The notes beneath the pieces are model-generated. The model was given only the letters and a program-made list of their open reading frames with translations. It was not told the DNA's origin and did not search any database. A program made the translations under genes and the position numbers. Shown piece after piece: positions 35,754 to 44,715 of a stretch of DNA of 64,000 nucleotides. Origin of the DNA: Aurantimonas aggregata (lineage in GTDB: Bacteria > Pseudomonadota > Alphaproteobacteria > Rhizobiales > Rhizobiaceae); the NCBI RefSeq assembly GCF_010500835.1, contig NZ_JAAAMJ010000001.1, positions 434,001 through 498,000 of the forward strand, written 5' to 3'. How positions within the stretch are numbered: the first letter of the stretch is position 1; each line of letters starts with the position of its first letter.

Positions 35754-35802
35754 CGCACACGTGGCTTTCGCCGGGCGGCCTCAGGCCGCCTCGCGTGTGC
35801 GC
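35754..35802 (-). promoter_or_regulatory. alternative hairpins of the ilvB leader (pause/antiterminator)
   Basis: A 9-bp stem pairs CGTGTGCGC (35794-35802) with GCGCACACG (35754-35762), and an inner hairpin GGCGGCC-TCA-GGCCGCC (35774-35790) spans the leader stop codon. These structures compete for the region upstream of the terminator. A ribosome stalled at the Ile/Val/Thr codons would change which one forms. Detailed pairing needs an RNA folding run. Confidence 0.6.
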
Positions 35803-35837
35803 ACTCCTACTACGATGATGGTCGTCGTCGTGATCAT
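35781..35837 (-). CDS. ilvL: ilvB leader peptide
   Basis: An 18-codon frame reading [18 protein letters not shown] and ending at TGA within a hairpin. Ten of the first twelve residues are Thr, Ile or Val: the end products (Ile, Val) and the Ile precursor Thr. Stalling for lack of charged tRNA would let transcription pass the terminator. The promoter-like elements at 35844-35872 would place the RNA start at about the A of this ATG, so the peptide may be translated from leaderless RNA. Same design as classical ilv leaders, different sequence. Confidence 0.85.
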   Translation of the reverse strand: MITTTTIIVVGVRTREAA

Positions 35838-35843
35838 GCCCGG

Positions 35844-35872
35844 AAGCTAGGCTCCCGCACGGCCTGCGTCAA
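35844..35872 (-). promoter_or_regulatory. sigma-70-type promoter of the ilvB leader
   Basis: TTGACG (35872-35867) and TAGCTT (35849-35844) with a 17-base spacer on the minus strand. A start site about 7 bases beyond the -10 element falls at 35837, the first base of the leader peptide ATG. Confidence 0.65.
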
Positions 35873-35913
35873 TGCCTGTTTTATCCGCGCGGCCGCATAC
35901 GGCTTCGGTCCTT

Positions 35914-36723
35914 TCATGCCGCCGCCTCGACATTGATCCGCCGATAGGCGGCTTCCGCAAAGGCGTAGACGCCGAAGGCGATCAGGCCGAGGCCGGTCGC
36001 AGAAAGCAGCAACCAGCCGTAGGACCAGCCCGCCATCGCCGTCAGGGCCGTGTCAATCCCTGGCGTGTCGCCGCTGCGGTAGGACGCGGCACCGGTGACG
36101 AGAAGGCCCGCGAGGATGAAGAAGGTGATGCCCCGGGCGATCAGGCCGAATTGGCAGACCGGCGTGAGCCAGCGACGGTCGGCGGGGATGTTCATGTACT
36201 TCTCGAAGCCTGCCTTCGCGCCCTTGAAGACATGCGCGGCGCCGGCGGCAGCCATGCCGGCGGCAATACCGTAGGTCAGCCATACGCCGATGCCGGCCTC
36301 GTAGGCCGCCGCGACGATGCCGTTGCTACCACCGCCGCCCGAGGCCATGCCGATCAAAAGCGTCGCGGCATAGAAAGCGAGCGCGCCATAGGCAAAGGCG
36401 CTGATCGTGAGCCCGGTTCGGATGAAGAGGCCCTTGGCACCGGTGCCGTGGCGGTCAATATCGAAGAACACTTGGAACAGGCGCCAGGCGGCAAAGGCCG
36501 CGAGTGCCAGAACCAGGGCGATCAGCAGGATCGTCCCGAATCCGGAGCCAGCCATCTCGTCGATCGCGTCCTTCTCGCCCATCGCCTCGCCGCTGGCGAA
36601 AGCCGCACTGAAGGCAAAATAGCCAATGATCAGGAAAACCGCGCCCCGAGCGGCGTAGCCGGCCCGCGCCGCATACCGCATGCGGTCGCCATGATCCCTG
36701 ATGATTGCCTCTGTGGTCGTCAT
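35914..36723 (-). CDS. DUF1206 membrane protein
   Basis: 269 residues from ATG 36723. Six hydrophobic segments arranged as three similar pairs, each preceded by an RxGYAARG or RxG motif (RAGYAARGAVFLIIGYFA, RTGLTISAFAYG, FGLIARGITFFILAG), which is the DUF1206 triple repeat. Inner-membrane protein; function unknown across the family. It lies between the ilvB leader and the diguanylate cyclase gene, 79 bases from the latter, on the same strand. Confidence 0.88.
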   Translation of the reverse strand: MTTTEAIIRDHGDRMRYAARAGYAARGAVFLIIGYFAFSAAFASGEAMGEKDAIDEMAGSGFGTILLIALVLALAAFAAWRLFQVFFDIDRHGTGAKGLFIRTGLTISAFAYGALAFYAATLLIGMASGGGGSNGIVAAAYEAGIGVWLTYGIAAGMAAAGAAHVFKGAKAGFEKYMNIPADRRWLTPVCQFGLIARGITFFILAGLLVTGAASYRSGDTPGIDTALTAMAGWSYGWLLLSATGLGLIAFGVYAFAEAAYRRINVEAAA

Positions 36724-36802
36724 GCCTGCTCCCTGTGCGCTCTTGGCGAGACGCACCAACACCCGCTTGAGTTCCGCGGTTCTTGACGGAAATGTGACGG
36801 TG

Positions 36803-37585
36803 TCAAGCACAGACGCGGTTCCGGCCGGCCTGCTTGGCGGCATAGAGATTGACGTCGGCGCGCTTGTAGAAGCCGGTGCAATCGTCGTCCGGCATCGAGA
36901 CCGCAAGGCCGATGGAGACGGTCACGCGGATGCGGATCGTGCCGAGATCGAGCGGCAGCGCCGCGATCGCGCTCCGGATCCGCTCGGCCAGCTGGGCAAG
37001 TTCGGCGGCATGGAGGTTCGGCGCGACGATGGCGAATTCCTCTCCGCCGAGCCGCGCCACCACGTCGTGGTGTCGGGTGAACTCGAACAAACAGGCCGCG
37101 ATCGCCTTCAGCACTTCGTCGCCCACGTCCTGGCCGTAGGTATCGTTGATCGCCTTGAAGTGATCGAGGTCGAGGATCATCAGCCCGATCGGCCGCTGGA
37201 TCCGGGCGAACTCCGCGAGGAAATGCCCGAGCGCGGCGTCGAAGAACCGCCGATTGTTCATCCCGGTCAGCGGGTCGGTCAGGGCCGCCGTCTCGAGGTC
37301 CTGCGAGCGCTGCGTTAGGATGCCGGTCAGCGACTGCAGCTTGTTCTGCTCGCGGAACTGCCGGCGCATCGTCGGCAACAGCCAGAACAGCCCGATCGCC
37401 ACCGCCACCAGCATCGCGGCCATCGTGCCGGAGAAGAGGATGGTACCGGTGCGCTGGGCTTCGGCGAGTCCGGCGGCGCCGAGCGCCGGATGCGCCACGG
37501 CATAGAAGGCCGCGAGCCCGGCAGTGGCCGTCACGATGGCTCCCAGGAACAGGAGAACCGTCAGTTCGGCTTTGCTCATGATCAT
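36803..37585 (-). CDS. membrane-bound diguanylate cyclase (GGDEF)
   Basis: 260 residues. Two N-terminal membrane segments (about 8-30 and 48-70), a short coil, then a GGDEF domain with the active-site motif GGEEF (VVARLGGEEFAIV) and the metal-binding DLDHFKAINDTYG. GGEEF is a functional variant, so it should make c-di-GMP. An RxxD inhibitory site is not obvious. ATG 37585 and ATG 37579 are both possible starts. Confidence 0.92.
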   Translation of the reverse strand: MIMSKAELTVLLFLGAIVTATAGLAAFYAVAHPALGAAGLAEAQRTGTILFSGTMAAMLVAVAIGLFWLLPTMRRQFREQNKLQSLTGILTQRSQDLETAALTDPLTGMNNRRFFDAALGHFLAEFARIQRPIGLMILDLDHFKAINDTYGQDVGDEVLKAIAACLFEFTRHHDVVARLGGEEFAIVAPNLHAAELAQLAERIRSAIAALPLDLGTIRIRVTVSIGLAVSMPDDDCTGFYKRADVNLYAAKQAGRNRVCA

Positions 37586-37654
37586 GGTGAGGTTCCGGGA
37601 GCGCGTTCTGCAAAACCTAGCGCATCGGCGTGAAGCGCCGTTTAAGATGATCGG

Positions 37655-38563
37655 TCAAATGCCCGCGATGCGATCCGGATCGGCCTCTTCCAGGCGCTGC
37701 CAGTCCGGCCCGAACTGGTGGCGGAACCAGGTCTCCTGGCGCTTGGCATATTGCCTTGTGCGGGTCACCGCCAGTTCGCGGGCGGTGGCGATATCCAGCG
37801 CGCCGTCGATGACGGCGCCGAGCTCGTCGACGCCGATCGCCCTTGCGGCGGATCCGTCCATGGCACCTTGCATGGCACGGAACGCCGCAACCTCAGCCAG
37901 CACGCCTTCGCCGAGCATCTCGCCGAACCGGCGCGCGATCCGCTCGCGCAGCACCGGGCGCGCCGGGGTCAGCACGACCTTGATGGTTCGCGCGTCGCTC
38001 AGCGGGCCTGCGCCCTGCCCCGCCTGAAGCGCCGACAGCGTCTGGCCGCTCGCCTCGCCCACCTCCAGCGCCCGCACGATGCGCTGCCCGTCGGCGGACG
38101 CGATGCGCTCTGCGGCAGCAGGATCGCGTTGGGCCAGCAGGTGGTGCAATACCGAAGCGCCTTCGGCGGCGAGCCGGCCGCGCCAGCGTTCGCGAATGGC
38201 AGCCGGCACCGGCGGCATCGTGTCGAGCAGCCCGAGCAGCGCCTTGAAGTAGAGGCCGGTACCGCCGCAGACGATCGGCAGCTTCCCGGCGGCCTTGGCG
38301 GCGGCAAGGCTGGCGGCGGCGTCGCGCACATAGGCCCCGGCCGAATAGGCAATCGCGGGGTTTACGTGGCCATAGAGTTCGTGAGGCACCGCCGCCATCT
38401 CCGCCGCCGTTGGTCGCGCGGTCAGGATCGACAGCCCGTCATAGACCTGCATCGAGTCGGCGTTGACGATCACCCCGTCCAGCCGTCGGGCCAGCGCCAG
38501 TGCCAGGCGCGACTTGCCGCTCGCCGTTGGCCCGGCTATCAGAACCGCCTCCACAGCCGCCAT
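37655..38563 (-). CDS. miaA: tRNA dimethylallyltransferase
   Basis: 302 residues. P-loop GPTASGKSRLAL at residues 11-22, then DSMQVYDGL and the CGGTGLYFKALLGLL region that binds dimethylallyl diphosphate, and a C-terminal zinc-free tRNA-binding part ending QYAKRQETWFR. It adds an isopentenyl group to A37 of tRNAs reading UNN codons. It is divergent from serB with only 17 bases between start codons, so the two promoters must overlap each gene's 5' end. Confidence 0.96.
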   Translation of the reverse strand: MAAVEAVLIAGPTASGKSRLALALARRLDGVIVNADSMQVYDGLSILTARPTAAEMAAVPHELYGHVNPAIAYSAGAYVRDAAASLAAAKAAGKLPIVCGGTGLYFKALLGLLDTMPPVPAAIRERWRGRLAAEGASVLHHLLAQRDPAAAERIASADGQRIVRALEVGEASGQTLSALQAGQGAGPLSDARTIKVVLTPARPVLRERIARRFGEMLGEGVLAEVAAFRAMQGAMDGSAARAIGVDELGAVIDGALDIATARELAVTRTRQYAKRQETWFRHQFGPDWQRLEEADPDRIAGI

Positions 38564-38580
38564 GTCCGGACCGTATCTCC

Positions 38581-39468
38581 ATGTTCGTCGCCACGCTCAT
38601 CGCCGCCCCCAAGGGGCCGGGACTTCCCGCGGCCGTCAGCGACGCTGTCGCTCGCATCCTCGGGGCGTCGCCGCAGGGAGCGGTCTGGCTCGACGACGGA
38701 TTTGCAGTCGATGTCGGCTTCGAGACGCCGGTTTCGGATGCTCAGCGTGACGAGATCACCGAGATCGCAGCAGCTTCCGCCTTCGACTGCGTCCTGCAGG
38801 AGCGGGCCGGACGGCGCAAGCGCTTTCTGATCGCCGACATGGACTCCACCATGATCGACCAGGAATGCATCGACGAGCTGGCTGCCGAGGTGGGCATCAA
38901 GGACCGCGTCGCCGCCATCACCGCCCGGGCCATGAACGGCGAGATCGCCTTCGAGCCGGCCTTGCGGGAGCGCGTCGCCCTGCTCGCAGGCCTTCCCGAG
39001 ACGACGGTCGCCAAGGTCATCGCCGAGCGCATCACGATGGCATCCGGCGGCGCGACGCTGGTCGCGACGATGCGGGCGAACGGCGCGCACACGGCGCTGG
39101 TTTCGGGCGGCTTCACCGTCTTCACCGGCCCGATCGCCGGGCGCCTCGGTTTTCACGAGAACCGCGCCAACCGGCTTCTGGCAGCCGACGGAAAGCTGAC
39201 CGGTGCGGTCGCGGAGCCGATTCTCGGCGCCGCCGCGAAGGTCGAGGCTCTGCAGGAGATTGCCGGCCGGATGGGGGTCGCGACCGCCGACGTCCTGGCC
39301 GTCGGCGACGGCGCCAACGACCTGCCGATGCTGGAGCTGGCGGGCTCCGGCGTCGCGCTACACGCCAAGCCGTCGGTCGCCGCGCGGGCCCGCCACCGCG
39401 TCGACCATGGCGACCTCACCGCCCTGCTCTTCCTGCAGGGTTACCGCCGCGACGAATTCCGCGACTGA
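38581..39468 (+). CDS. serB: phosphoserine phosphatase
   Basis: 295 residues. A degenerate ACT-like N-terminal domain of about 75 residues, then a HAD domain with DMDSTMIDQECIDE (nucleophile and acid Asp), SGGFTVFTGP, and VGDGANDLPML. It removes phosphate from phosphoserine, the last step in serine synthesis. It faces degP, with the two stop codons 17 bases apart. Same neighbourhood (degP, serB, miaA) as in other Hyphomicrobiales. Confidence 0.96.
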   Translation: MFVATLIAAPKGPGLPAAVSDAVARILGASPQGAVWLDDGFAVDVGFETPVSDAQRDEITEIAAASAFDCVLQERAGRRKRFLIADMDSTMIDQECIDELAAEVGIKDRVAAITARAMNGEIAFEPALRERVALLAGLPETTVAKVIAERITMASGGATLVATMRANGAHTALVSGGFTVFTGPIAGRLGFHENRANRLLAADGKLTGAVAEPILGAAAKVEALQEIAGRMGVATADVLAVGDGANDLPMLELAGSGVALHAKPSVAARARHRVDHGDLTALLFLQGYRRDEFRD

Positions 39469-39485
39469 GCGCCGCGCCGGCCCCG

Positions 39486-41129
39486 TCAGTCGATCGGCAC
39501 GACCACGAAGCGCAGGTCGCCACTCGCCGAAGCCAGCAGCAGCAGCGCGTTGCGCCGCCCGTTGGTCTTGAGCTCCGCGATCTTGTCCGCGACTTCCTGC
39601 GGCTCGGAAACTTCCTCCTGCGCCACTTCGCGGAGAACCGCGCCGGCCTCGATGCCCTTCTCCGCGGCGCTCGAAGTCGGCTCGACCTGGGTGATCACCA
39701 CGCCCTCGGCATCGTCGCCGAGACCGTACTGGGCGCGCAGCGGCGCATCGATCTCCGACAGCGTCAGGCCGAGCGTGACGACGGTCGCCGAGGGCGTCGC
39801 GTCGTCGTCGGACGCGTCGCTGTCGGTATCGGCGGTCGGGTCGCTCGCCGCCTCGCTCTCGGCCATCAGCCTCTCGCCGTCCTCGAGCCGGCCGAGCGTC
39901 ACCTCGACGGATAGCGGCTCCGCCGGGGCCGCGGTGTCTTCCTTGCGCAACAGCTCGACGGTGACGGTCTCGCTCACCGGGGTCTCCGCGACGATGCGCG
40001 GCAGGTCGCGCGACGTCTCGATCTCTTGGCCGTTGAACCGGACGATGACGTCGCCGACCTTGAGCAGCCCATTGTCCGACGGCCCGCCGGGCACGATACC
40101 CATGACCACGGCGCCCTTCGCCTCGGCAATGCCGAGCCCTTCGGCGATGTCGTCGGTGACCGCCTGCAGGCGGATACCGAGCCAGCCGCGGCGGGTCTCG
40201 CCGAATTCCCGGAGCTGATCGACGACGTTGACGGCCAGCTGTGCCGGGATCGAGAAGCCGATGCCGATCGAGCCGCCGGTCGGCGAAATGATCGCGGTGT
40301 TGATGCCGACCACCCGGCCGTTCATGTCGAACAGCGGGCCGCCGGAATTGCCGCGATTGATGGCGGCATCGGTCTGGATGAAATTGTCGTAGGGGCCGGC
40401 GTTGATGTTGCGGCCGCGCGCCGAGACGATACCGACCGAGACCGATCCGCCGAGGCCGAACGGATTACCGATCGCCATCACCCAGTCGCCGATGCGCAGC
40501 GCCTCGGAATCGCCGAACTCCACCGACGCCAGCGGCTCCGGCGGATTGACCTTGAGCACGGCGAGATCGGTCTTCGGATCCGTCCCGAGCAATTCGGCGT
40601 CGAGCCGGCTGCCATCGGCGAAGTTGACGGTTATCGTGTCGGCATCGGCAATGACGTGGTTGTTGGTGATTACCACGCCGGACGAATCGACGACGAAGCC
40701 CGAGCCGAGCGACTGGACGCGGCGGTCGCCGACGCCGTCATCGCCCCGCAGCAGATCGTCGAAGAAATCCTGCAGCGGCGATCCCTCAGGCGCCTCGAGT
40801 TCGGGAATGCCGCCACCCGGGCGATCCACCGTCTGCGACGTCGAGATGTTCACCACCGCGTCGAGCAGCGATTCGGCGAGATCGGCAACCGAGGCCGGGC
40901 CACGCGATGCCGACTGCGCGGCGGCAGGCGGCGCCACCGGTGCGACGGTCGGGGCGGCAGGCGCGTCCTCGTCGACCGGCGGTGCCGGCAGCGCCGGGAC
41001 GGACGGTTCCGGCGCCGGCAATGGCTCGACAGCCTGCGCTGCGACGGGAAGCGGCTGCATCAGGGCAGACGTGGCCAGCCAGGCGGCGGCAAGGGACAGG
41101 AGCGGCAGGCGGCGCAGGCGAGCGTTCAT
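39486..41129 (-). CDS. degP: DegP/DegQ-type periplasmic serine protease
   Basis: 547 residues from ATG 41129. Signal peptide 1-32, a Pro/Ala-rich linker to about 85, then a trypsin-like domain with the triad His (ITNNHVIAD), Asp (TDLAVLKV) and Ser (RGNSGGPLF), then two PDZ domains (GWLGIRLQAVTDD, and a second after an acidic stretch). It degrades or refolds damaged envelope proteins. It lies downstream of hflKC and the DUF2065 gene, the usual order, but separated from them here by 240 bases. Confidence 0.95.
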   Translation of the reverse strand: MNARLRRLPLLSLAAAWLATSALMQPLPVAAQAVEPLPAPEPSVPALPAPPVDEDAPAAPTVAPVAPPAAAQSASRGPASVADLAESLLDAVVNISTSQTVDRPGGGIPELEAPEGSPLQDFFDDLLRGDDGVGDRRVQSLGSGFVVDSSGVVITNNHVIADADTITVNFADGSRLDAELLGTDPKTDLAVLKVNPPEPLASVEFGDSEALRIGDWVMAIGNPFGLGGSVSVGIVSARGRNINAGPYDNFIQTDAAINRGNSGGPLFDMNGRVVGINTAIISPTGGSIGIGFSIPAQLAVNVVDQLREFGETRRGWLGIRLQAVTDDIAEGLGIAEAKGAVVMGIVPGGPSDNGLLKVGDVIVRFNGQEIETSRDLPRIVAETPVSETVTVELLRKEDTAAPAEPLSVEVTLGRLEDGERLMAESEAASDPTADTDSDASDDDATPSATVVTLGLTLSEIDAPLRAQYGLGDDAEGVVITQVEPTSSAAEKGIEAGAVLREVAQEEVSEPQEVADKIAELKTNGRRNALLLLASASGDLRFVVVPID

Positions 41130-41369
41130 CGCGGGTCCTCTCGGATCGGGAAGGCGGCGGCCGAATCGTCGTACGCCTGCAGGCGGATCATCTGGAATGG
41201 CGGCGGCATGTCCGCATCTGTCGCCGCCGGCGCCGCGCATAGCTGCAAAGGCGCGTCACGGCTGGTGAGCGGAGCGGAAAAAAGCGACCGAATCAAGTTG
41301 TTTGCAGGTGGTTGACGTGGCCGTGATCGGCTCGAAACCAGTCAGGCCACGTGCCGAAGATATCGGCGG

Positions 41370-41555
41370 TCAATGCCTTGCGAGCCAGACGACGCCCACG
41401 CCGAGCACCATGGCAGCCAGGCCGCCGGTGCGCATCGTCGTGTCCGGTATGGTCAGGATTTGCCGTACCATCTCCCTCATCGGACCGGGAACAGGCAGTC
41501 GGCGCCGCCCTCGATCACCATGAGGAGACCCGAGGGCGACGACAAGATCGCTCAC
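41370..41555 (-). CDS. DUF2065 small membrane protein with altered N-terminal part
   Basis: 61 residues, GTG start overlapping the hflC stop (GTGA). The ends match the family (MSDLVVALG at the start; MREMVRQILTIPDTTMRTGG and a C-terminal membrane segment), but residues 10-24 read as polar SPHGDRGRRRLPVPG. Reading 41483-41530 in the neighbouring frame restores the expected hydrophobic LLMVIEGG...LFPV. So there is one extra base near 41529-41531 and one missing near 41482, which cancel. Either a damaged gene or two sequencing errors. Intact DUF2065 proteins accompany HflKC and have two membrane segments. Confidence 0.7.
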   Translation of the reverse strand: MSDLVVALGSPHGDRGRRRLPVPGPMREMVRQILTIPDTTMRTGGLAAMVLGVGVVWLARH

Positions 41556-42775
41556 TGTGTGGCGGCAGCCGGCGCCGTTCCGGAATTGAACTCGGAGACG
41601 TCGGCGCCGCCGATATCACCGGTCGTAGCCGCTGCTGCCGGTGCTTCTGCGGCAGGCGCCGAAGTCGCTGGCGCCGCCGCCTCGTCCGAACCGGGATCGG
41701 CGAGCGGATCGATCGCCGCCGGCGCCGCGGCATCGCCCGTTGCAGGCGCATCGGCCGATGCCGGCGGAACCGGGATCGTCGCGGCGTCGGTGCTTTGAGC
41801 CGGCGCCTCGCCCGTCTGCGGTGACGCAGGCGCCGCAGCTTCCGGCCCGGCGGGCGCAGCGCCCGGCCGGCCGGTCGAGGCCGCTGCGCCGCCCATCGTG
41901 CCGCCGTCGGTCTGAAAGTAGCGGAAGAACTCCGAGTCCGGCGACAGCACAAGGGTCGTGCCCGAGTTGGCCAGCGAGTCGCGATAGGCCTGCATCGACC
42001 GGTAGAAGTCGAAGAACTCGGGGTTGGCACCGAAGGCGCCGGCGAAGATGCCGTTGCGCTCGGCGTCGCCCTCACCCTGGAGAATTTCGGCATCGCGCTG
42101 GGCGGCCGCTACGGTCTCCACCACTTCACGGTCGGAACCCGCGCGAATCTCCCGCGCCGCCACCTGGCCTCGGGCCCGAAGGCGCTCGGCTTCCGCCAGT
42201 CGCTCTGCCTGCATGCGCTCGTAGGTCTGCTGCGAGACCTCCTGAGTCAGGTCGGTGCGTCGGATCCTGACGTCGGTCAGTTCCAGGCCGAGCGACGCGG
42301 CGTCCGGCCGGATCTGGTCGCGAACCTGCCGCATCATGTCGCCGCGCTCGGCCGACAGGGCCGCCTCGAAGCCGCGCAGGCCGTAAACCCGGCGAAGCGC
42401 CGCATCGAGACGAGTGCGCAGGCGCTGCTCGGCCTGCGGAATAGAACCCGAGACCGACTGCAGGAAGAGTGCGGGATTGGCGATATTGTACACTAGGAAC
42501 GCATCGACTTCGTAGAACTTGCCGCCCGAGACCTGGACGCGGATGTCGTCGAGGTCGAAGCGCAGCAGCCGATCCGGCATCTTGCGGACATTGTCGGCGC
42601 CGGCGAAGGAGAACGGCAGCTTGAAATAGAGGCCCGGCTCGGACTCAACCCGCTGAATCTCGCCGAAGCGCACGACAGCCGCCTGCTCTTTTTCGTTAAC
42701 GATGAAGATCGAGTTCCAGGCGAGCAACAGGACGACTGCGACCGCAATCAAGACGCCGTAAAAACGGTTGGCCAT
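41552..42775 (-). CDS. hflC: protease modulator HflC (SPFH/band 7)
   Basis: 407 residues. One N-terminal membrane segment (6-24), then a band 7 domain (IVNEKEQAAVVRFGEIQRV) and a coiled region rich in Ala/Glu/Arg, ending with EGDAERNGIFAGAFGANPEFFDFYRSM (core ERNGIFAGAFG). The C-terminal 110 residues are an unusual Ala/Pro-rich low-complexity tail, longer than in E. coli HflC (about 334 residues). With HflK it forms a periplasm-facing cage around the FtsH protease. Its start overlaps the hflK stop by one base. Confidence 0.94.
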   Translation of the reverse strand: MANRFYGVLIAVAVVLLLAWNSIFIVNEKEQAAVVRFGEIQRVESEPGLYFKLPFSFAGADNVRKMPDRLLRFDLDDIRVQVSGGKFYEVDAFLVYNIANPALFLQSVSGSIPQAEQRLRTRLDAALRRVYGLRGFEAALSAERGDMMRQVRDQIRPDAASLGLELTDVRIRRTDLTQEVSQQTYERMQAERLAEAERLRARGQVAAREIRAGSDREVVETVAAAQRDAEILQGEGDAERNGIFAGAFGANPEFFDFYRSMQAYRDSLANSGTTLVLSPDSEFFRYFQTDGGTMGGAAASTGRPGAAPAGPEAAAPASPQTGEAPAQSTDAATIPVPPASADAPATGDAAAPAAIDPLADPGSDEAAAPATSAPAAEAPAAAATTGDIGGADVSEFNSGTAPAAATQ

Positions 42776-43971
42776 CAGTTCGCTCCCGTCTGCGGGTTGG
42801 TTGCCGCGGTGCCCGGCGTCGCCGTTGCCGGAGGACGGTTGGCGCCCTGAGTCTGGGCGGCGCCTGGCGCCTGGCGCTGGAGCTCGTTCAGCGGCAGATA
42901 CGGAAGCACGCCCTGCTCGCCGGTGGCACCGCGCTCCATGATGACCTTGTTCGAGCCGCGCATCACGCCTTCCATCGTCTCCAGGAACAACCGCCTGCGC
43001 GTCACGTCCGGCGCCTGCTCGAATTCCGTGAGGATCGACGAGAAGCGCTGCGCCTCGCCTTCTGCCTCCTGCACGACACGGCTCTTGTAGGCTGCGGCAT
43101 CCTCGCGAATCTGCGCCGCCTCTCCGCGTGCCTGACCGATCTGCTGGTTGCGGTAGCGGTTCGCCTCCTCGATGAAGCGATCCTCATCCTGCTCGGCGCG
43201 CTGGACCTCGTCGAACGCGTCGGCGACCTGGGTCGGCGGCGCCGCGTCCTCGATGGAGATCGCGTTGATGCGCAAGCCCGTGCCGTATTCGTTCAGCGTG
43301 TCCTGGGTGATGGCGCGAACCTCTTCGGCGATGCCGGCGCGGTCGTCGCGGAAGACGTCCTGAACCGGGCGACGCCCGACGACTTCGCGCATGGCGCTCT
43401 CGGAGACCTGCTGCAGCATGGCAGCGGGATCGTCGACGTTGAAGAGGAAGTTCTGCGGATTGTCGATCTGGTAGAGGACGGCAAACTGCACGTCGACGAT
43501 GTTCTGATCGCCGGAGAGCATCAGACCGGAGGTCTCGCCCTGCTGACCGCTGCCCAGGGTGATCTGGCTTTCGACGACCTGAACCGTCTCGACCGTCTCG
43601 AGGGGCCAGAACATGAAGTGCAGGCCCGGCTCCGACAATTGCTCTTTCGGCTTGCCGAACAGCATCTCGACGCCGACCTCGTCGGCCTGAACCGTGTAGA
43701 CCGACTTGAACAGCCAGAGCACGGCGAGGCCGGCAACGATGAGCAACGCCCACCCAGCCATGCCGGCCGTGCTGCCGCCGCCACCACCGCCACCACCACC
43801 GCCGCCGGGGATGGCGCGACGCAGCCGGTCTTGGCCCCGCCGCAGGATATCCTCCAGATCGGGAGAGCCGCCGTTGTTCGGACGGGGCTGCTGCGGGCGC
43901 TGGCCCCATGGGCCGCCTCCGCCGGCATTACCCTTCCAGCCGCCATTGCCGGTCTGATTGCTCCAGGGCAT
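42775..43971 (-). CDS. hflK: FtsH protease activity modulator HflK (SPFH/band 7)
   Basis: 398 residues. A Gly/Gln-rich cytoplasmic start with a run of eleven glycines near 57-67 (a (CCACCG)-like stretch at 43777-43806 on the + strand), one membrane segment (WALLIVAGLAVLWLF), then band 7 and coiled-coil regions (YRNQQIGQARGEAAQIREDA core). The C-terminus is Pro/Thr/Ala-rich. It partners HflC in controlling FtsH. A sigma-70-type promoter lies about 75 bases upstream. Order hflK-hflC-DUF2065 is standard. Confidence 0.94.
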   Translation of the reverse strand: MPWSNQTGNGGWKGNAGGGGPWGQRPQQPRPNNGGSPDLEDILRRGQDRLRRAIPGGGGGGGGGGGSTAGMAGWALLIVAGLAVLWLFKSVYTVQADEVGVEMLFGKPKEQLSEPGLHFMFWPLETVETVQVVESQITLGSGQQGETSGLMLSGDQNIVDVQFAVLYQIDNPQNFLFNVDDPAAMLQQVSESAMREVVGRRPVQDVFRDDRAGIAEEVRAITQDTLNEYGTGLRINAISIEDAAPPTQVADAFDEVQRAEQDEDRFIEEANRYRNQQIGQARGEAAQIREDAAAYKSRVVQEAEGEAQRFSSILTEFEQAPDVTRRRLFLETMEGVMRGSNKVIMERGATGEQGVLPYLPLNELQRQAPGAAQTQGANRPPATATPGTAATNPQTGAN

Positions 43972-44045
43972 CGATATCCTTCCAGATTTCGCGAGATGGA
44001 CGCGGGGGACGGTCCTCCCTTCCCCACATCGGATCCATTACAGCC

Positions 44046-44074
44046 CTTATAAGAACTGACAAAACTGCTTTCAA
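44046..44074 (-). promoter_or_regulatory. sigma-70-type promoter of hflKC
   Basis: TTGAAA (44074-44069) and TATAAG (44051-44046) with a 17-base spacer on the minus strand, in the 186-base gap between folA and hflK. A start near 44040 would give a leader of about 68 bases. Confidence 0.6.
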
Positions 44075-44157
44075 CGCGGCCGCGACCATTTCGCTCCGCC
44101 GACACCTGCAGATGGTGAACGCCGCTATCGGCGCAGGGCTGGCTGCGGTCGGTCGAT

Positions 44158-44715
44158 TCAGCCCTCGAACGAAGCCGCTCGAGCCACCCGGCGTTCGAAA
44201 ACGATGAAGCGGCACGGCGCGCTGTCGCGCTCCCCACGCTCGGCGGGCTCGTCTAACACCTTCTCCCAAAGGCCCGGATCGATCGGCGGGAAGAACGCGT
44301 CGCCCTCCGGTGCTGCGTCGACCTGCGTCACCAGCAGGCGGTCGAGCCGGTCCATGAAGGCGCGGTAGATCTCGCCGCCACCGGCGATCACGATCTCGTC
44401 GGTACCGCGTGTTTTTGCGCGCTCCCTCGCCAGCGTCAGTGCCGCTTCCGGCGAATCGGCGACGATCGCGCCCTCGAACGGCACGGTCGGGCTCCGCGTC
44501 AGCACGATCGTGTCGCGACCATCAAGCACCCGGCCGATCGATTCCAGCGTCTTGCGGCCCATGATCATCGGCTTGCCCATGGTCAGGCGGCGATAGCGCT
44601 TGAGGTCGCTCGGCACGTGCCATGGCATCGCCCCTGCGCGGCCGATGACGCCGTTCTCGGCCATCGCGACGACCGCGACGAGGGCCGGGCGCGCAAGGAT
44701 GACGTCGTCGTTCAC
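44158..44715 (-). CDS. folA: dihydrofolate reductase
   Basis: 185 residues. Conserved segments: [21 protein letters not shown] with the substrate-binding Asp (in place of the usual NGVIG...LPW), [11 protein letters not shown] (NADPH site), [13 protein letters not shown] and [14 protein letters not shown]. It reduces dihydrofolate for the folate cycle. Its start overlaps the thyA stop by four bases, so thyA-folA is one unit; thymidylate synthase makes the dihydrofolate that this enzyme recycles. Confidence 0.96.
   Translation of the reverse strand: MNDDVILARPALVAVVAMAENGVIGRAGAMPWHVPSDLKRYRRLTMGKPMIMGRKTLESIGRVLDGRDTIVLTRSPTVPFEGAIVADSPEAALTLARERAKTRGTDEIVIAGGGEIYRAFMDRLDRLLVTQVDAAPEGDAFFPPIDPGLWEKVLDEPAERGERDSAPCRFIVFERRVARAASFEG

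Noticed and set aside
43777-43806. Simple (CCACCG)-like repeat as a phase-variable tract
   Set aside because: It encodes the polyglycine stretch usual in HflK N-termini; the codons are mixed and length changes in threes would be neutral.
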